This document shows positions 16,983 through 25,141 of a DNA stretch of 64,000 nt, piece after piece (the stretch's first letter is position 1; each line of letters starts with the position of its first letter). The notes beneath the pieces are model-generated. The model saw nothing but the letters and a program-made list of their open reading frames with translations. It had not been told where the DNA came from and ran no database searches. Source of the DNA: Mariniblastus sp. Its GTDB lineage: Bacteria > Planctomycetota > Planctomycetia > Pirellulales > Pirellulaceae. Made by a program: the position numbers and the translations under genes. The stretch lies in contig JAKVBF010000011.1 of assembly GCA_022447555.1 (NCBI GenBank), positions 62,001-126,000 on the forward strand, read 5' to 3'.

Positions 16983-19184
16983 TTAAAGACGAATCTTCAA
17001 TGCCGGCGAGCATGCCGTCTCTGTGACGGTCCCGATTACAGCCGATTCGCCAAATCCGTGATCGCCCAAAAACCGTACCACCTTAGCGGCCGAGTCGGGG
17101 CTCACGCCAATCAACAAGCCTCCGGATGTCTGAGGATCAAACAGCATCGAAGCTCGCTCGGATTCCTTATCGAGGCCGGTCATCTCAATCCGCGAGGCCA
17201 ATGCGCGATTATCCGGAGTCAACGTGCTCTCTATCCCACGTTTGACAACGCTCTGAAAACCCGGCAACACTGGAATTTCTCGCCCGTACAATTCAGCTTT
17301 CGCCTGACTGGCAATCAACATCTCTGCCAAATGACCTGCTAAGCCAAAGCCCGTCACGTCAGTCATGGCTCCCACCGAGAACCGGTCAATCAGTTCCAGT
17401 GCAATGGCATTGCTTTTGACCATGGAATTCACAAGCGGCAGGTAATCCTCAGCGGACAGCTCACACTGCATCAATGCGGCCAGCAAAGCCCCCGTCCCCA
17501 CTGGCTTACTCAATATCAACTGATCGCCGGTTCGCAACATCCCTTTTGTTTTGGCTTCCGCTAATTGGTGGCCCAAAACCGTAAAGCCAATGGTCACGCG
17601 AGGTCCCTCGATCGTATGCCCTCCTACGATTGTCGCGTCCATCTTCCGCAATTCTTCAACGCTGCCTCCCATCAACTCTCGCATCACTTGGCATTGAGCT
17701 CTAGGGTGGCCTAACGGTAATTGAACGATCGCCAACGCCGAGGTCGGTTTAGCCCCCATCACGAAACAATCGCTGACTGAATTCAACAATGCAATTCGGC
17801 CAACGAGATATGGATCGTCAAACGGAGCCGCGAAGAAATCGGTCGTGACGGTCACCTGTCCGCCGTGAGTCTTAATGATGGCCGCATCATCCGGGTTTTC
17901 TAATCCAACCAAAACATCGGGATGGTTAGGGACGTCTATTTCCTCCAGAACAGCGGACAAGGTTTCACTGCCCACTTTGCCGCCGCACCCCAAGCACTTC
18001 ATGGGAACCTCGTCGTCATTACCTGATGACATCGGCATGGGACGGTAATCCTGATACATCTTCATGAATTTACGGTCGATGTAGTTTTTCAACCACCACC
18101 AGATCTTCCCTTCGAAAGAGCGCCCTTTATATTCAGCAATTCCAAACCCGTTTCCAAGATTGATTAATTTGAGGAAATCTCTTTGTGGCACAAAAGGACG
18201 TGGGCAACGATCGTTTAACAAACGCTGAATATTGTCCCACAGGACAGGTCCCTGACGGACTGCATAAACACCCGCTTTGGGTGTTTCATTTCCAATCACT
18301 GTCCCAGAGTCACCCACGGCGAATACACGATCACTGGTTTTCGTTTGCAACGTCTCGTGAGTCGCAACAAAACCACGATTGTCCACCTCTAAGCCTAGCT
18401 CCCCCAGAATGGTTGGGGCGACCGCTCCGGTTGCCCAGATGACGGCATCGGATTGAATGGGTTGCTGCCCACTTAACACGACGCTGTCATGGTTCACGCC
18501 CGTCACAGCGGCACCCGTCACAAGCCTAATTCCTCGATTTTTCAAGCATCGCCGCACTCGCTTTTGAGTCGAATCCAAGATCCCGGAGCCAATGGATTCC
18601 GATCGTGTGATGACCGTGATGGTAGGGGCCCTGGCTGAACCGGCCCATTCGGGTCGCGTGCGAAACCGTTGCTCCAAACAAAATGCGATTTCAAGACTGC
18701 CCAAACCACCTCCGACAATCGCAATCTGTTTCGGGCCATCTGACTTACGTTTAAGATCGGCTTCCAGCCGACTTAAGAAAGTCTGCATTGGCTTGATTGG
18801 AGTGCAGCCATTGGGCGTCATTTCAACACCCTGGCCCGTTGGCCGGGAACCAACGCCAATCGAAAGCAGGTCGTACGAAAGCGGGGGCCGCTCCCTAAAC
18901 AATACTTGCCGTCTTTGATGATCCAAACCGACTACTTCGTCGACAATCAGCCTCGCCCCCGCAGACTGAGTTAGGCGCACCAAATCAATTTCGATTGCCT
19001 CCGGCTCGTATTGTCCGGCGAGAACACCAGGCAGCATGCCTGAATACGTCACCTTCGAAAAATTCGAAATACAAACCAACTGGGCATTCTCAATCGGCTG
19101 CATTTTCCACATACGCAGCACATGGGCATTGGTATGTCCAATCCCTAATAGTACAACGGTATTTCGGCCAAGTTGCTTTTGCAC
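16983..19184 (-). CDS. selD: selenide, water dikinase fused to FAD/NAD oxidoreductase
   Basis: 733 residues, two proteins in one. Residues ~8-385 form a pyridine nucleotide-disulfide oxidoreductase of the NDH-2-like group: VVLLGIGHTNAHVL at the start, a second nucleotide fold at IAIVGGGLGSLEIAF, and RVFAVGDSGTV for FAD. From about residue 398 comes a full SelD: CLGCGGK with catalytic Cys400 and Lys403, then NPDDAAI, VTTDFFAAPFDDP, NSVSDCFVMGAKP, TDVTGFGLAGHL and FDPQTSGGLL. SelD makes selenophosphate from selenide and ATP, needed for selenocysteine and selenouridine. Such fusions are known from cyanobacteria and other bacteria; the oxidoreductase half may reduce a selenium precursor. The start is GTG at 19184, with GGA 8 bases before it. 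A likely user is the UGA-containing gene at 46141. Confidence 0.94.
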   Translation of the reverse strand: MQKQLGRNTVVLLGIGHTNAHVLRMWKMQPIENAQLVCISNFSKVTYSGMLPGVLAGQYEPEAIEIDLVRLTQSAGARLIVDEVVGLDHQRRQVLFRERPPLSYDLLSIGVGSRPTGQGVEMTPNGCTPIKPMQTFLSRLEADLKRKSDGPKQIAIVGGGLGSLEIAFCLEQRFRTRPEWAGSARAPTITVITRSESIGSGILDSTQKRVRRCLKNRGIRLVTGAAVTGVNHDSVVLSGQQPIQSDAVIWATGAVAPTILGELGLEVDNRGFVATHETLQTKTSDRVFAVGDSGTVIGNETPKAGVYAVRQGPVLWDNIQRLLNDRCPRPFVPQRDFLKLINLGNGFGIAEYKGRSFEGKIWWWLKNYIDRKFMKMYQDYRPMPMSSGNDDEVPMKCLGCGGKVGSETLSAVLEEIDVPNHPDVLVGLENPDDAAIIKTHGGQVTVTTDFFAAPFDDPYLVGRIALLNSVSDCFVMGAKPTSALAIVQLPLGHPRAQCQVMRELMGGSVEELRKMDATIVGGHTIEGPRVTIGFTVLGHQLAEAKTKGMLRTGDQLILSKPVGTGALLAALMQCELSAEDYLPLVNSMVKSNAIALELIDRFSVGAMTDVTGFGLAGHLAEMLIASQAKAELYGREIPVLPGFQSVVKRGIESTLTPDNRALASRIEMTGLDKESERASMLFDPQTSGGLLIGVSPDSAAKVVRFLGDHGFGESAVIGTVTETACSPALKIRL

Positions 19185-19200
19185 TCATCAATCCAGTACG

Positions 19201-21027
19201 ATGACAAATCAATTCATTTCTGAGTCCACACCGGTAAGCCGTATGCTAACGCACTCGGATATTGATCTTAATTGGAAACGCGCGTCGACGGAATGGTGCC
19301 GGGGCATCGCTGGCTTATTTCCATTCCAGATCACTGAACTGAGTCAAAAACCACGGGACTCTATCAAGACCACTCGGTGGATGTTTGGCCTCGGCTCAAT
19401 GTGGTCTCGAGGTGTCTGGCTCGAAGTCGTTCTGATTTTCGTCCTGTTGGCGTTATATGCAGGGCAAGCAGCCCCTGGTATCAACGAGACTCATTACCTG
19501 ACAAAAGCCAAGCATTTTTGGAATCCCGCTTGGTGTCCGGACGACCTTTTTTTGGGTTCGGCTTTTTCTCATTTCCTGTTCTACATAACGACCGGCTGGC
19601 TCACACTTTTTTGCTCTCTGGAAACCTATGCATGGATTGGCCGACTACTGTGCTGGGCCGGTTTCGCGATTGGCTGGTACCAGTTGGTGCAGGTGTTTTC
19701 TAACCGCCCGGGGCGATCACTGTTAGCGGCGATCATCTTTCTCATTTTAATGGACCGATTTCACATGGCGGGGGAGTGGGTGATTGGCGGCTTCGAGGCC
19801 AAAAGTATTTCCTATGTTTTCGTTCTGTTCGCACTTGAGCGGTATTTCCAAAAAAACTGGAACGGCTTCTGGCCCCTCATGGGCGCGGCGTGTGCGTTTC
19901 ACGTAGTGGCGGGCGGATGGGTTTTTCTCGCTTTGATAATGAGCAGCCTGGTGAGAACAATGGCAAGAAACCTGGGCTCCCCACGCACATCAAGTGAAGA
20001 ACCTGCGATACAATTTCCTTGGGTTCCCGTGGTCGTCTTCCTGATCCTCTGCAGTCTTGGCGCGATCCCGCCGTTAGTTCAAGAAGCCCAAACCTCTTCT
20101 GCAATAAACCAACTAGCCTATCAGGTCTATGTCCATCAGCGACTGCCTCATCATCTGTTATTTGGTAGCTTCGAAACCGGCTTGATCGCCCGATTTGCAT
20201 TGCTTTCGCTGATCTGGTTCGGTTTCGCTTGGTTCCTTCGCAACATTCCGAGTGTGAATGAGCTAAATGGTTTCTGCGGAGCTTCCTTACTTATCTCTCT
20301 CGCAGGCCTGCTTTTAAGTGGACTGGCAGAAAACAACGAGGCAGGGCAGATGCCCCTGTCGGAATGGGCAACCAGCCTGCTTCGATTTTACTGGTTTCGA
20401 TTATCCGATTTCGCAGTTCCTTTAGCCGTCTCGATCATGTGCGTTCGCGTCCTACCGAGGTACGCATCCCTTGACACCGCGACGGCCGACCGCACCAAAC
20501 AGGCCCTTGGGGCTATCTCCATCTTTCTAATACTGATTGCCGGAGCCATGATGCTGCTTGAGCGATGGCAAGACCCTCGTCCCCATGCGGACCGGGCCTC
20601 TCTACCTGCCTACGACGGTGACCCAAAGCGGACACTAGAAACACAAATCAATTGGCGCAAAGCTTGCGAATGGATTCGACGCAACACGCCTGCTGACGCA
20701 GTCTTTATCACACCCAATGATCAACAGACTTTCAAGTGGTACGCACAACGACATGAAGTGGTCAATTGGAAAGACATTCCGCAAAGTGGTGAAGCGACCC
20801 TCGAATGGAAACGACGAATCGACTCTCTTTATCGAATCCAACGTCTTTATCGAAGCGGGCTAATGGCGTTTGACAACATGCAGGCAATCACACAGATGTT
20901 TGAGGCCAACTACCTACTCGTAGAACAAATGGCTGTCGATACTGCACCTCAAAATGTACCGTTTAAACAAGTCTACCCGGAAGAGCTGAACAAAAAATCG
21001 ACCTATGTCGTGTTTCAAATTGACTGA
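19201..21027 (+). CDS. large polytopic membrane protein, GT-C-like layout
   Basis: 608 residues from the ATG at 19201; the frame is open further upstream over the start of selD but that part is a shadow. About ten membrane helices occupy residues ~55-455. A soluble C-terminal domain begins near EWIRRNTPADAVFITPNDQQ and runs to the end, resembling the C-terminal region of polytopic planctomycete and cyanobacterial proteins tentatively known as DUF6798. The layout of many helices with a small exterior domain also recalls GT-C glycosyltransferases, but no catalytic Asp motif is convincing. Only 16 bases separate its start from that of the divergent selD fusion, so their promoters must overlap. 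Confidence 0.75.
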   Translation: MTNQFISESTPVSRMLTHSDIDLNWKRASTEWCRGIAGLFPFQITELSQKPRDSIKTTRWMFGLGSMWSRGVWLEVVLIFVLLALYAGQAAPGINETHYLTKAKHFWNPAWCPDDLFLGSAFSHFLFYITTGWLTLFCSLETYAWIGRLLCWAGFAIGWYQLVQVFSNRPGRSLLAAIIFLILMDRFHMAGEWVIGGFEAKSISYVFVLFALERYFQKNWNGFWPLMGAACAFHVVAGGWVFLALIMSSLVRTMARNLGSPRTSSEEPAIQFPWVPVVVFLILCSLGAIPPLVQEAQTSSAINQLAYQVYVHQRLPHHLLFGSFETGLIARFALLSLIWFGFAWFLRNIPSVNELNGFCGASLLISLAGLLLSGLAENNEAGQMPLSEWATSLLRFYWFRLSDFAVPLAVSIMCVRVLPRYASLDTATADRTKQALGAISIFLILIAGAMMLLERWQDPRPHADRASLPAYDGDPKRTLETQINWRKACEWIRRNTPADAVFITPNDQQTFKWYAQRHEVVNWKDIPQSGEATLEWKRRIDSLYRIQRLYRSGLMAFDNMQAITQMFEANYLLVEQMAVDTAPQNVPFKQVYPEELNKKSTYVVFQID

Positions 21028-21078
21028 TCCTTGAGGAGCTTGTCAGAGCACCCTTGGCAATAGACAGACAATCCATTC

Positions 21079-22575
21079 CTAGGGCTCTCGCAATCCATTG
21101 TCGAGATATCGTAGGAGCGGGTAAAGAAAGTACTCGATGACACGACGCTTTCCGACTTTGATTTCAGCAGATGCAGTCATCCCGGGCATCAAACGAAAGT
21201 CTTCTGGCACATTTTCCAGACGAACCGGCTGTAACAACTCCACACGCCCCCGATAGTTTGCCATCGGTGCAGGTTGTTGGCTCTGCCCCTGCTTCTCGAA
21301 TGCGCCTTCGCTTATCGTTCGGACCACACCACTCAAAAAACCATGTTTCTGATAGTTGAAGGCATTGATTTTAACGGTCACTTCCGATCCCTGAGGAAAT
21401 TCGAAATTCTCCAACTGCTCGTCTTTAGGCATATTCTCCACCGCCCGAACGCGACCGATATCCCGTCCTGCTATCTCGATTTCCATTTCTAGGGGCACGT
21501 CCAAGGGCATGAGGCGAAACAGAGGCTCTCCTGCCTTCACAACCGAGCCGGCCGAAAGATCGGCGACCTCAAGCACAATAAACTCTTCGTAAAGCTCATT
21601 GGGTGGAACCCGCACCTCGTCCGACTCGCCCATTCGCCGCGCTTTTTTCAATTCTTGCTCGGTGTTTGCCAATTTCTCATAGGAATCCAGAAGCCCTGAG
21701 GCCACCTCTGAATTCCAACTGGCGATGTAAGCAGATCGACGTTTTTCAAGCGACTCTAAATCGGCGTCATAGGATCGCAAACTGCTTTCCAAATCGGTCA
21801 GTTTGACCTCGGCCTCACTTCGCTGCAATCGTCGGCTTAAATAATCGATTTCAGAGTGGGAGCCCTTACTACGAAGTCGCTTGGAGGACGCCTCCAATTC
21901 CTTAAAGATCTCCACGCGTTCTTTGTTTGACTTGATCGATATTTGGGTGTTTGCTTTTTGAACATCAATTTTGTTCCGCTCTGAATCAAATTCTTGCAGC
22001 TTCGCCTCTTTCTCTTTTTGTCGCTCTCGATAAAGCTGGTATTGCATTTGCCAATCTTTATCACCTTCGTGACCGGCGATCGCAAACGGCGAACCGTCAC
22101 GTTCCGCGATCCCTCTCGCTATATTGGATCGCAATGACAACTGCTTGCTTTCCAACTGCTGAACATCAGCATCCGTAAAAGTTGGATCCAACGTCGCCAA
22201 CACTTCCCCGACACGAACTTTGTCGCCGAAACCCACATTGATTTTTTTGATTTCCATCGTGGTGATGGGCTGCAAGACAACAGGCGTCTCCGTTGTGATC
22301 AGCTTTCCATTAGCCACCACAATACGATCTACTTCAGCCCAATAACTCCACGCGACAAACCCAATGACCAGAGCAATCACCGTGTACAGAGTCCAGCGAG
22401 CCCCGCCAGGGACCGAGCGATGTTCCAATTCGACCGCGTCAGGCTGAAATTCAACCAACAGCTTATCTTGGTTTTGGCGCGCACGCTGAGACTCCGACCG
22501 GGCCTCGCGACGCCGACGCATGCGTTCCTCTTTGACCGAACTGCGGTCTACGTCACTCCCGTTTGTTGTTGCCAT
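21079..22575 (-). CDS. HlyD-family membrane fusion protein of type I secretion system
   Basis: 498 residues. A basic cytoplasmic start is followed by one membrane helix (about residues 64-82), then VVANGKLITTETPVVLQPI and the lipoyl-type half motif GDKVRVGEVLATLDPT. A long coiled-coil region (about 130-310, rich in Glu/Lys/Arg) follows, then the second half with LSAGSVVKAGEPLFRLMPLD and a C-terminal beta-barrel part ending in RRVIEYFLYPLLRYLDNGLREP. This is the order of HlyD adaptors, which link the inner-membrane ABC exporter to an outer-membrane channel. Its first 28 bases overlap the end of the exporter gene, so the two are translationally coupled. No TolC-type gene is in the window. Confidence 0.92.
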   Translation of the reverse strand: MATTNGSDVDRSSVKEERMRRRREARSESQRARQNQDKLLVEFQPDAVELEHRSVPGGARWTLYTVIALVIGFVAWSYWAEVDRIVVANGKLITTETPVVLQPITTMEIKKINVGFGDKVRVGEVLATLDPTFTDADVQQLESKQLSLRSNIARGIAERDGSPFAIAGHEGDKDWQMQYQLYRERQKEKEAKLQEFDSERNKIDVQKANTQISIKSNKERVEIFKELEASSKRLRSKGSHSEIDYLSRRLQRSEAEVKLTDLESSLRSYDADLESLEKRRSAYIASWNSEVASGLLDSYEKLANTEQELKKARRMGESDEVRVPPNELYEEFIVLEVADLSAGSVVKAGEPLFRLMPLDVPLEMEIEIAGRDIGRVRAVENMPKDEQLENFEFPQGSEVTVKINAFNYQKHGFLSGVVRTISEGAFEKQGQSQQPAPMANYRGRVELLQPVRLENVPEDFRLMPGMTASAEIKVGKRRVIEYFLYPLLRYLDNGLREP

Positions 22576-24890
22576 AGATCTCTATACACTTTGCATTTGT
22601 TAAGTAATTCTTGGTGCGTTCCGATTGCTTCGACACGCCCTCGTTCAATCACGACGATCGCATCACTACCGGTCAACGTTGCCAAACGGTGGGAGACAAT
22701 CATCACCGTCCTGCCTTTTGCAATCCGCTTCAAATTCCGTTGGATAATCGCTTCGCTCTCTGGGTCCAAGGCACTGGTCGCCTCGTCAAAGATAAGGATC
22801 TTGGGATCCTTTAACAGTGCCCGGGCGATGGCCAAACGCTGTTTCTGGCCACCCGATAAATTGGCAGCGTTTTCCTCCAGCAACGTATCATAGGATTGAG
22901 GCAGGCGTTCGACAAATTCGTCTGCGCCTGCCAACTTCGCCACATGGACCACTTCTTGAAAACTGCAATTCGGTTTCGCCATCGCAATATTATCGCGAAC
23001 CGAACCTCGAAACAAAAAGTTATCCTGAAGCACAACGCCGATATTCTGCCTTAAATGCGAAACATCCAGCTCTCGAATATCTAATGAATCAAACCGAATA
23101 ATCCCTTGCTGGGGCACATACATCCCCTGGATCATCCGGGTCAGAGTCGTTTTCCCTGAACCACTTCGCCCCACAACGCCAATAATTTTTCCGGACGGTA
23201 TTTTAAAGGACACTCGTTCCAGAGCGGGTGGGCTCGTCGGAATGTAGCTGAACGTGACATTGTCAAATTCAATATTACCCTCAATGGGCGGCCGTAAACC
23301 ACTTCCAACCCCAGCTTCCGAGGCATGATTCATGACGGAACCCAACATCCGTACCGACAAAGCCGCCTCCTGATAAGAATGAACCAACGAAACTAATTGA
23401 ACCAAGGGCCCGGTTACCCGCCCTGCAATCATTTGGAATGCCACCAACTCACCCACACTGAGTGAGCGATCGAAGACCATCTTGGCTCCGAACCAAATAA
23501 TCGTGACGGTTAGTAGCTTTTCGAGAAATTTAGAGATGGTCGTGGCTGTGATTGAAATTTTGCCGACTCGAAAATGCATGGCAACAGCTTGCGCAGAAGA
23601 CTGGTCCCAGTTCTTTCGCTGAACCGGTTCCATGCTGAGTGCTTTGACCGTTTGAATACCATGAATGGTCTCGACGAGCATGGCCTGACGCTCGCCTTCT
23701 GCGTTGTAAAGAGCTTCCAATCGCCGTCGATAGGGCCCCAGCAAAACGCCAATATTGATTCCCAGCATTAATGAGAACGCCAGCACCACCATCGTCAATG
23801 AAACACTATAAAACATCAGAATCGGCAAAAAGATCAGCAGCGCCGTCGAATCCAGCAAAGTGAGAAACAACTGACCCGTCAAAAATTCTCGAATCTTCGA
23901 GGTCTGCTGCATGTGCTTGGTCAAAACACCGGCGGTGATCTGCTCAAAGTAACTCATGGGCAGACTGAGCATGTGTCCAAAGGTTCGCGTCGCAACACGA
24001 ATGTCGATCTTACTTGTAGCGTGCAGCAGGAGATAACTCCTGAGGTATCCCAAAATCGCATCAAAACCTAATGCAATGACGATGCCAACCGTCAACACTT
24101 GCAATGTCGCCAAAGCGTAGTTGACCAAAACTTTGTCAATCACGATTTGGAAAAAAAGCGGCACCACCAAAGCAATCAGATTGATGAATAACGCAGCAAT
24201 CGCAACATCTGTAAACGCCGTCCTCTGCCTGACAACTTCGGGGATGAACCAACGCAAGCTAAAAGGCTGCTTGCCATCCAAAAGAGAAAAGACTCGTTTG
24301 GTCAGAATGGTATCACCGTTCCAAGATTTCTCAAACTCACTTTGATCTAAGAAAATAAAATCCGGACGACTTGCCAAAGGATCAAAAATGGCGATCTGAT
24401 CGACGACGTCTCCATCATCCAGCTGATGCTGGCGCATGCCAACTAGAATTACATAGTTGCCGTTCTTGAGCTGGGCCATAGCGGGAAACGCTTGACCCAT
24501 TTTGCAAAGCTGATGCCAGTTCAATCGGACATGTTTTGACTTAAATCCACTATCCTTGGCAATCCGCTGTATTCGCTTGAGGCTTGGCTCTTCGTCTTCG
24601 AGCGAATAATCGTGAATCAAGCGTTCAGCGCTGATGTCCACACTGTGGTGCCGAGCGATCAATGCAAGACAGCGTAAAGAAGTGTGACGCGCAGGCGATT
24701 CATCGCCATCGTTCTCTGGATCGTCTTCTGCCAGACGATTCTGCTTCGTATCAAGCCCCTGAGCCGGTTTTTCATCGGACCGTTGATCAGCATTCGAGTC
24801 GACATCATGGGACTCACGAGCCCCATCATGCATTGGCTCAATGGGCTGATCTTCGGGATCGGGATTCGGTTCTTCGTTTGGTTCGGTCAT
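22548..24890 (-). CDS. type I secretion ABC exporter, HlyB-like, with degenerate C39 domain
   Basis: 780 residues. An acidic tail (1-60) is followed by a C39-peptidase-like domain (about 65-190). The segment HTSLRCLALIARHHS lacks the catalytic Cys expected in the E-C-G-x-x-C pattern, so it is probably the non-cleaving C39-like domain of RTX exporters that holds unfolded cargo. Six membrane helices follow (about 210-480). The ATPase has Walker A GVVGRSGSGKTT near residue 580, the signature LSGGQKQRLAIARALL and Walker B ILIFDEATSALD. It would drive export of the RTX protease encoded just upstream. It overlaps hlyD-like by 28 bases. Confidence 0.93.
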   Translation of the reverse strand: MTEPNEEPNPDPEDQPIEPMHDGARESHDVDSNADQRSDEKPAQGLDTKQNRLAEDDPENDGDESPARHTSLRCLALIARHHSVDISAERLIHDYSLEDEEPSLKRIQRIAKDSGFKSKHVRLNWHQLCKMGQAFPAMAQLKNGNYVILVGMRQHQLDDGDVVDQIAIFDPLASRPDFIFLDQSEFEKSWNGDTILTKRVFSLLDGKQPFSLRWFIPEVVRQRTAFTDVAIAALFINLIALVVPLFFQIVIDKVLVNYALATLQVLTVGIVIALGFDAILGYLRSYLLLHATSKIDIRVATRTFGHMLSLPMSYFEQITAGVLTKHMQQTSKIREFLTGQLFLTLLDSTALLIFLPILMFYSVSLTMVVLAFSLMLGINIGVLLGPYRRRLEALYNAEGERQAMLVETIHGIQTVKALSMEPVQRKNWDQSSAQAVAMHFRVGKISITATTISKFLEKLLTVTIIWFGAKMVFDRSLSVGELVAFQMIAGRVTGPLVQLVSLVHSYQEAALSVRMLGSVMNHASEAGVGSGLRPPIEGNIEFDNVTFSYIPTSPPALERVSFKIPSGKIIGVVGRSGSGKTTLTRMIQGMYVPQQGIIRFDSLDIRELDVSHLRQNIGVVLQDNFLFRGSVRDNIAMAKPNCSFQEVVHVAKLAGADEFVERLPQSYDTLLEENAANLSGGQKQRLAIARALLKDPKILIFDEATSALDPESEAIIQRNLKRIAKGRTVMIVSHRLATLTGSDAIVVIERGRVEAIGTHQELLNKCKVYRDLWQQQTGVT

Positions 24891-25085
24891 CTAACCGATG
24901 GCTCACTTTGGGTTTGGTTGTTTATTTTCTATTACGGTTGCTCAGGATTTACCATCCGACGGGTTAAACGCTCGTAAAAAATTAAGGGGTCGTGCCTATC
25001 GGCGCACCAAGTACCTCAACGTACGTCGTAATTATTGAGGAACGGCAATTGAGGGTGAAGTACCGTGAAAATTTTATATTTCAAC

Positions 25086-25121
25086 GAAAAAAGCCCCGAT
25101 TGACGATGCCAACCGGGGCTT
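25086..25121 (-). terminator. intrinsic terminator of the RTX protease gene
   Basis: On the minus strand an AAGCCCCG / CGGGGCTT stem (8 bp, 25114-25121 with 25091-25098) is followed by six T (25087-25092, partly inside the stem). It lies about 20 bases past the protease stop, between it and the exporter gene. The protease and its exporter therefore probably have separate or only partly joined transcripts. Confidence 0.85.
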
Positions 25122-25141
25122 GTTTGTGTGTATTTTTCGGA

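Noticed and set aside
24684-24977. Hydrophobic open frame opposite the exporter gene start
   Set aside because: It is antisense to the acidic N-terminus of the ABC exporter, has no ribosome site, and its hydrophobicity follows from the complement of Asp/Glu/Gln codons.
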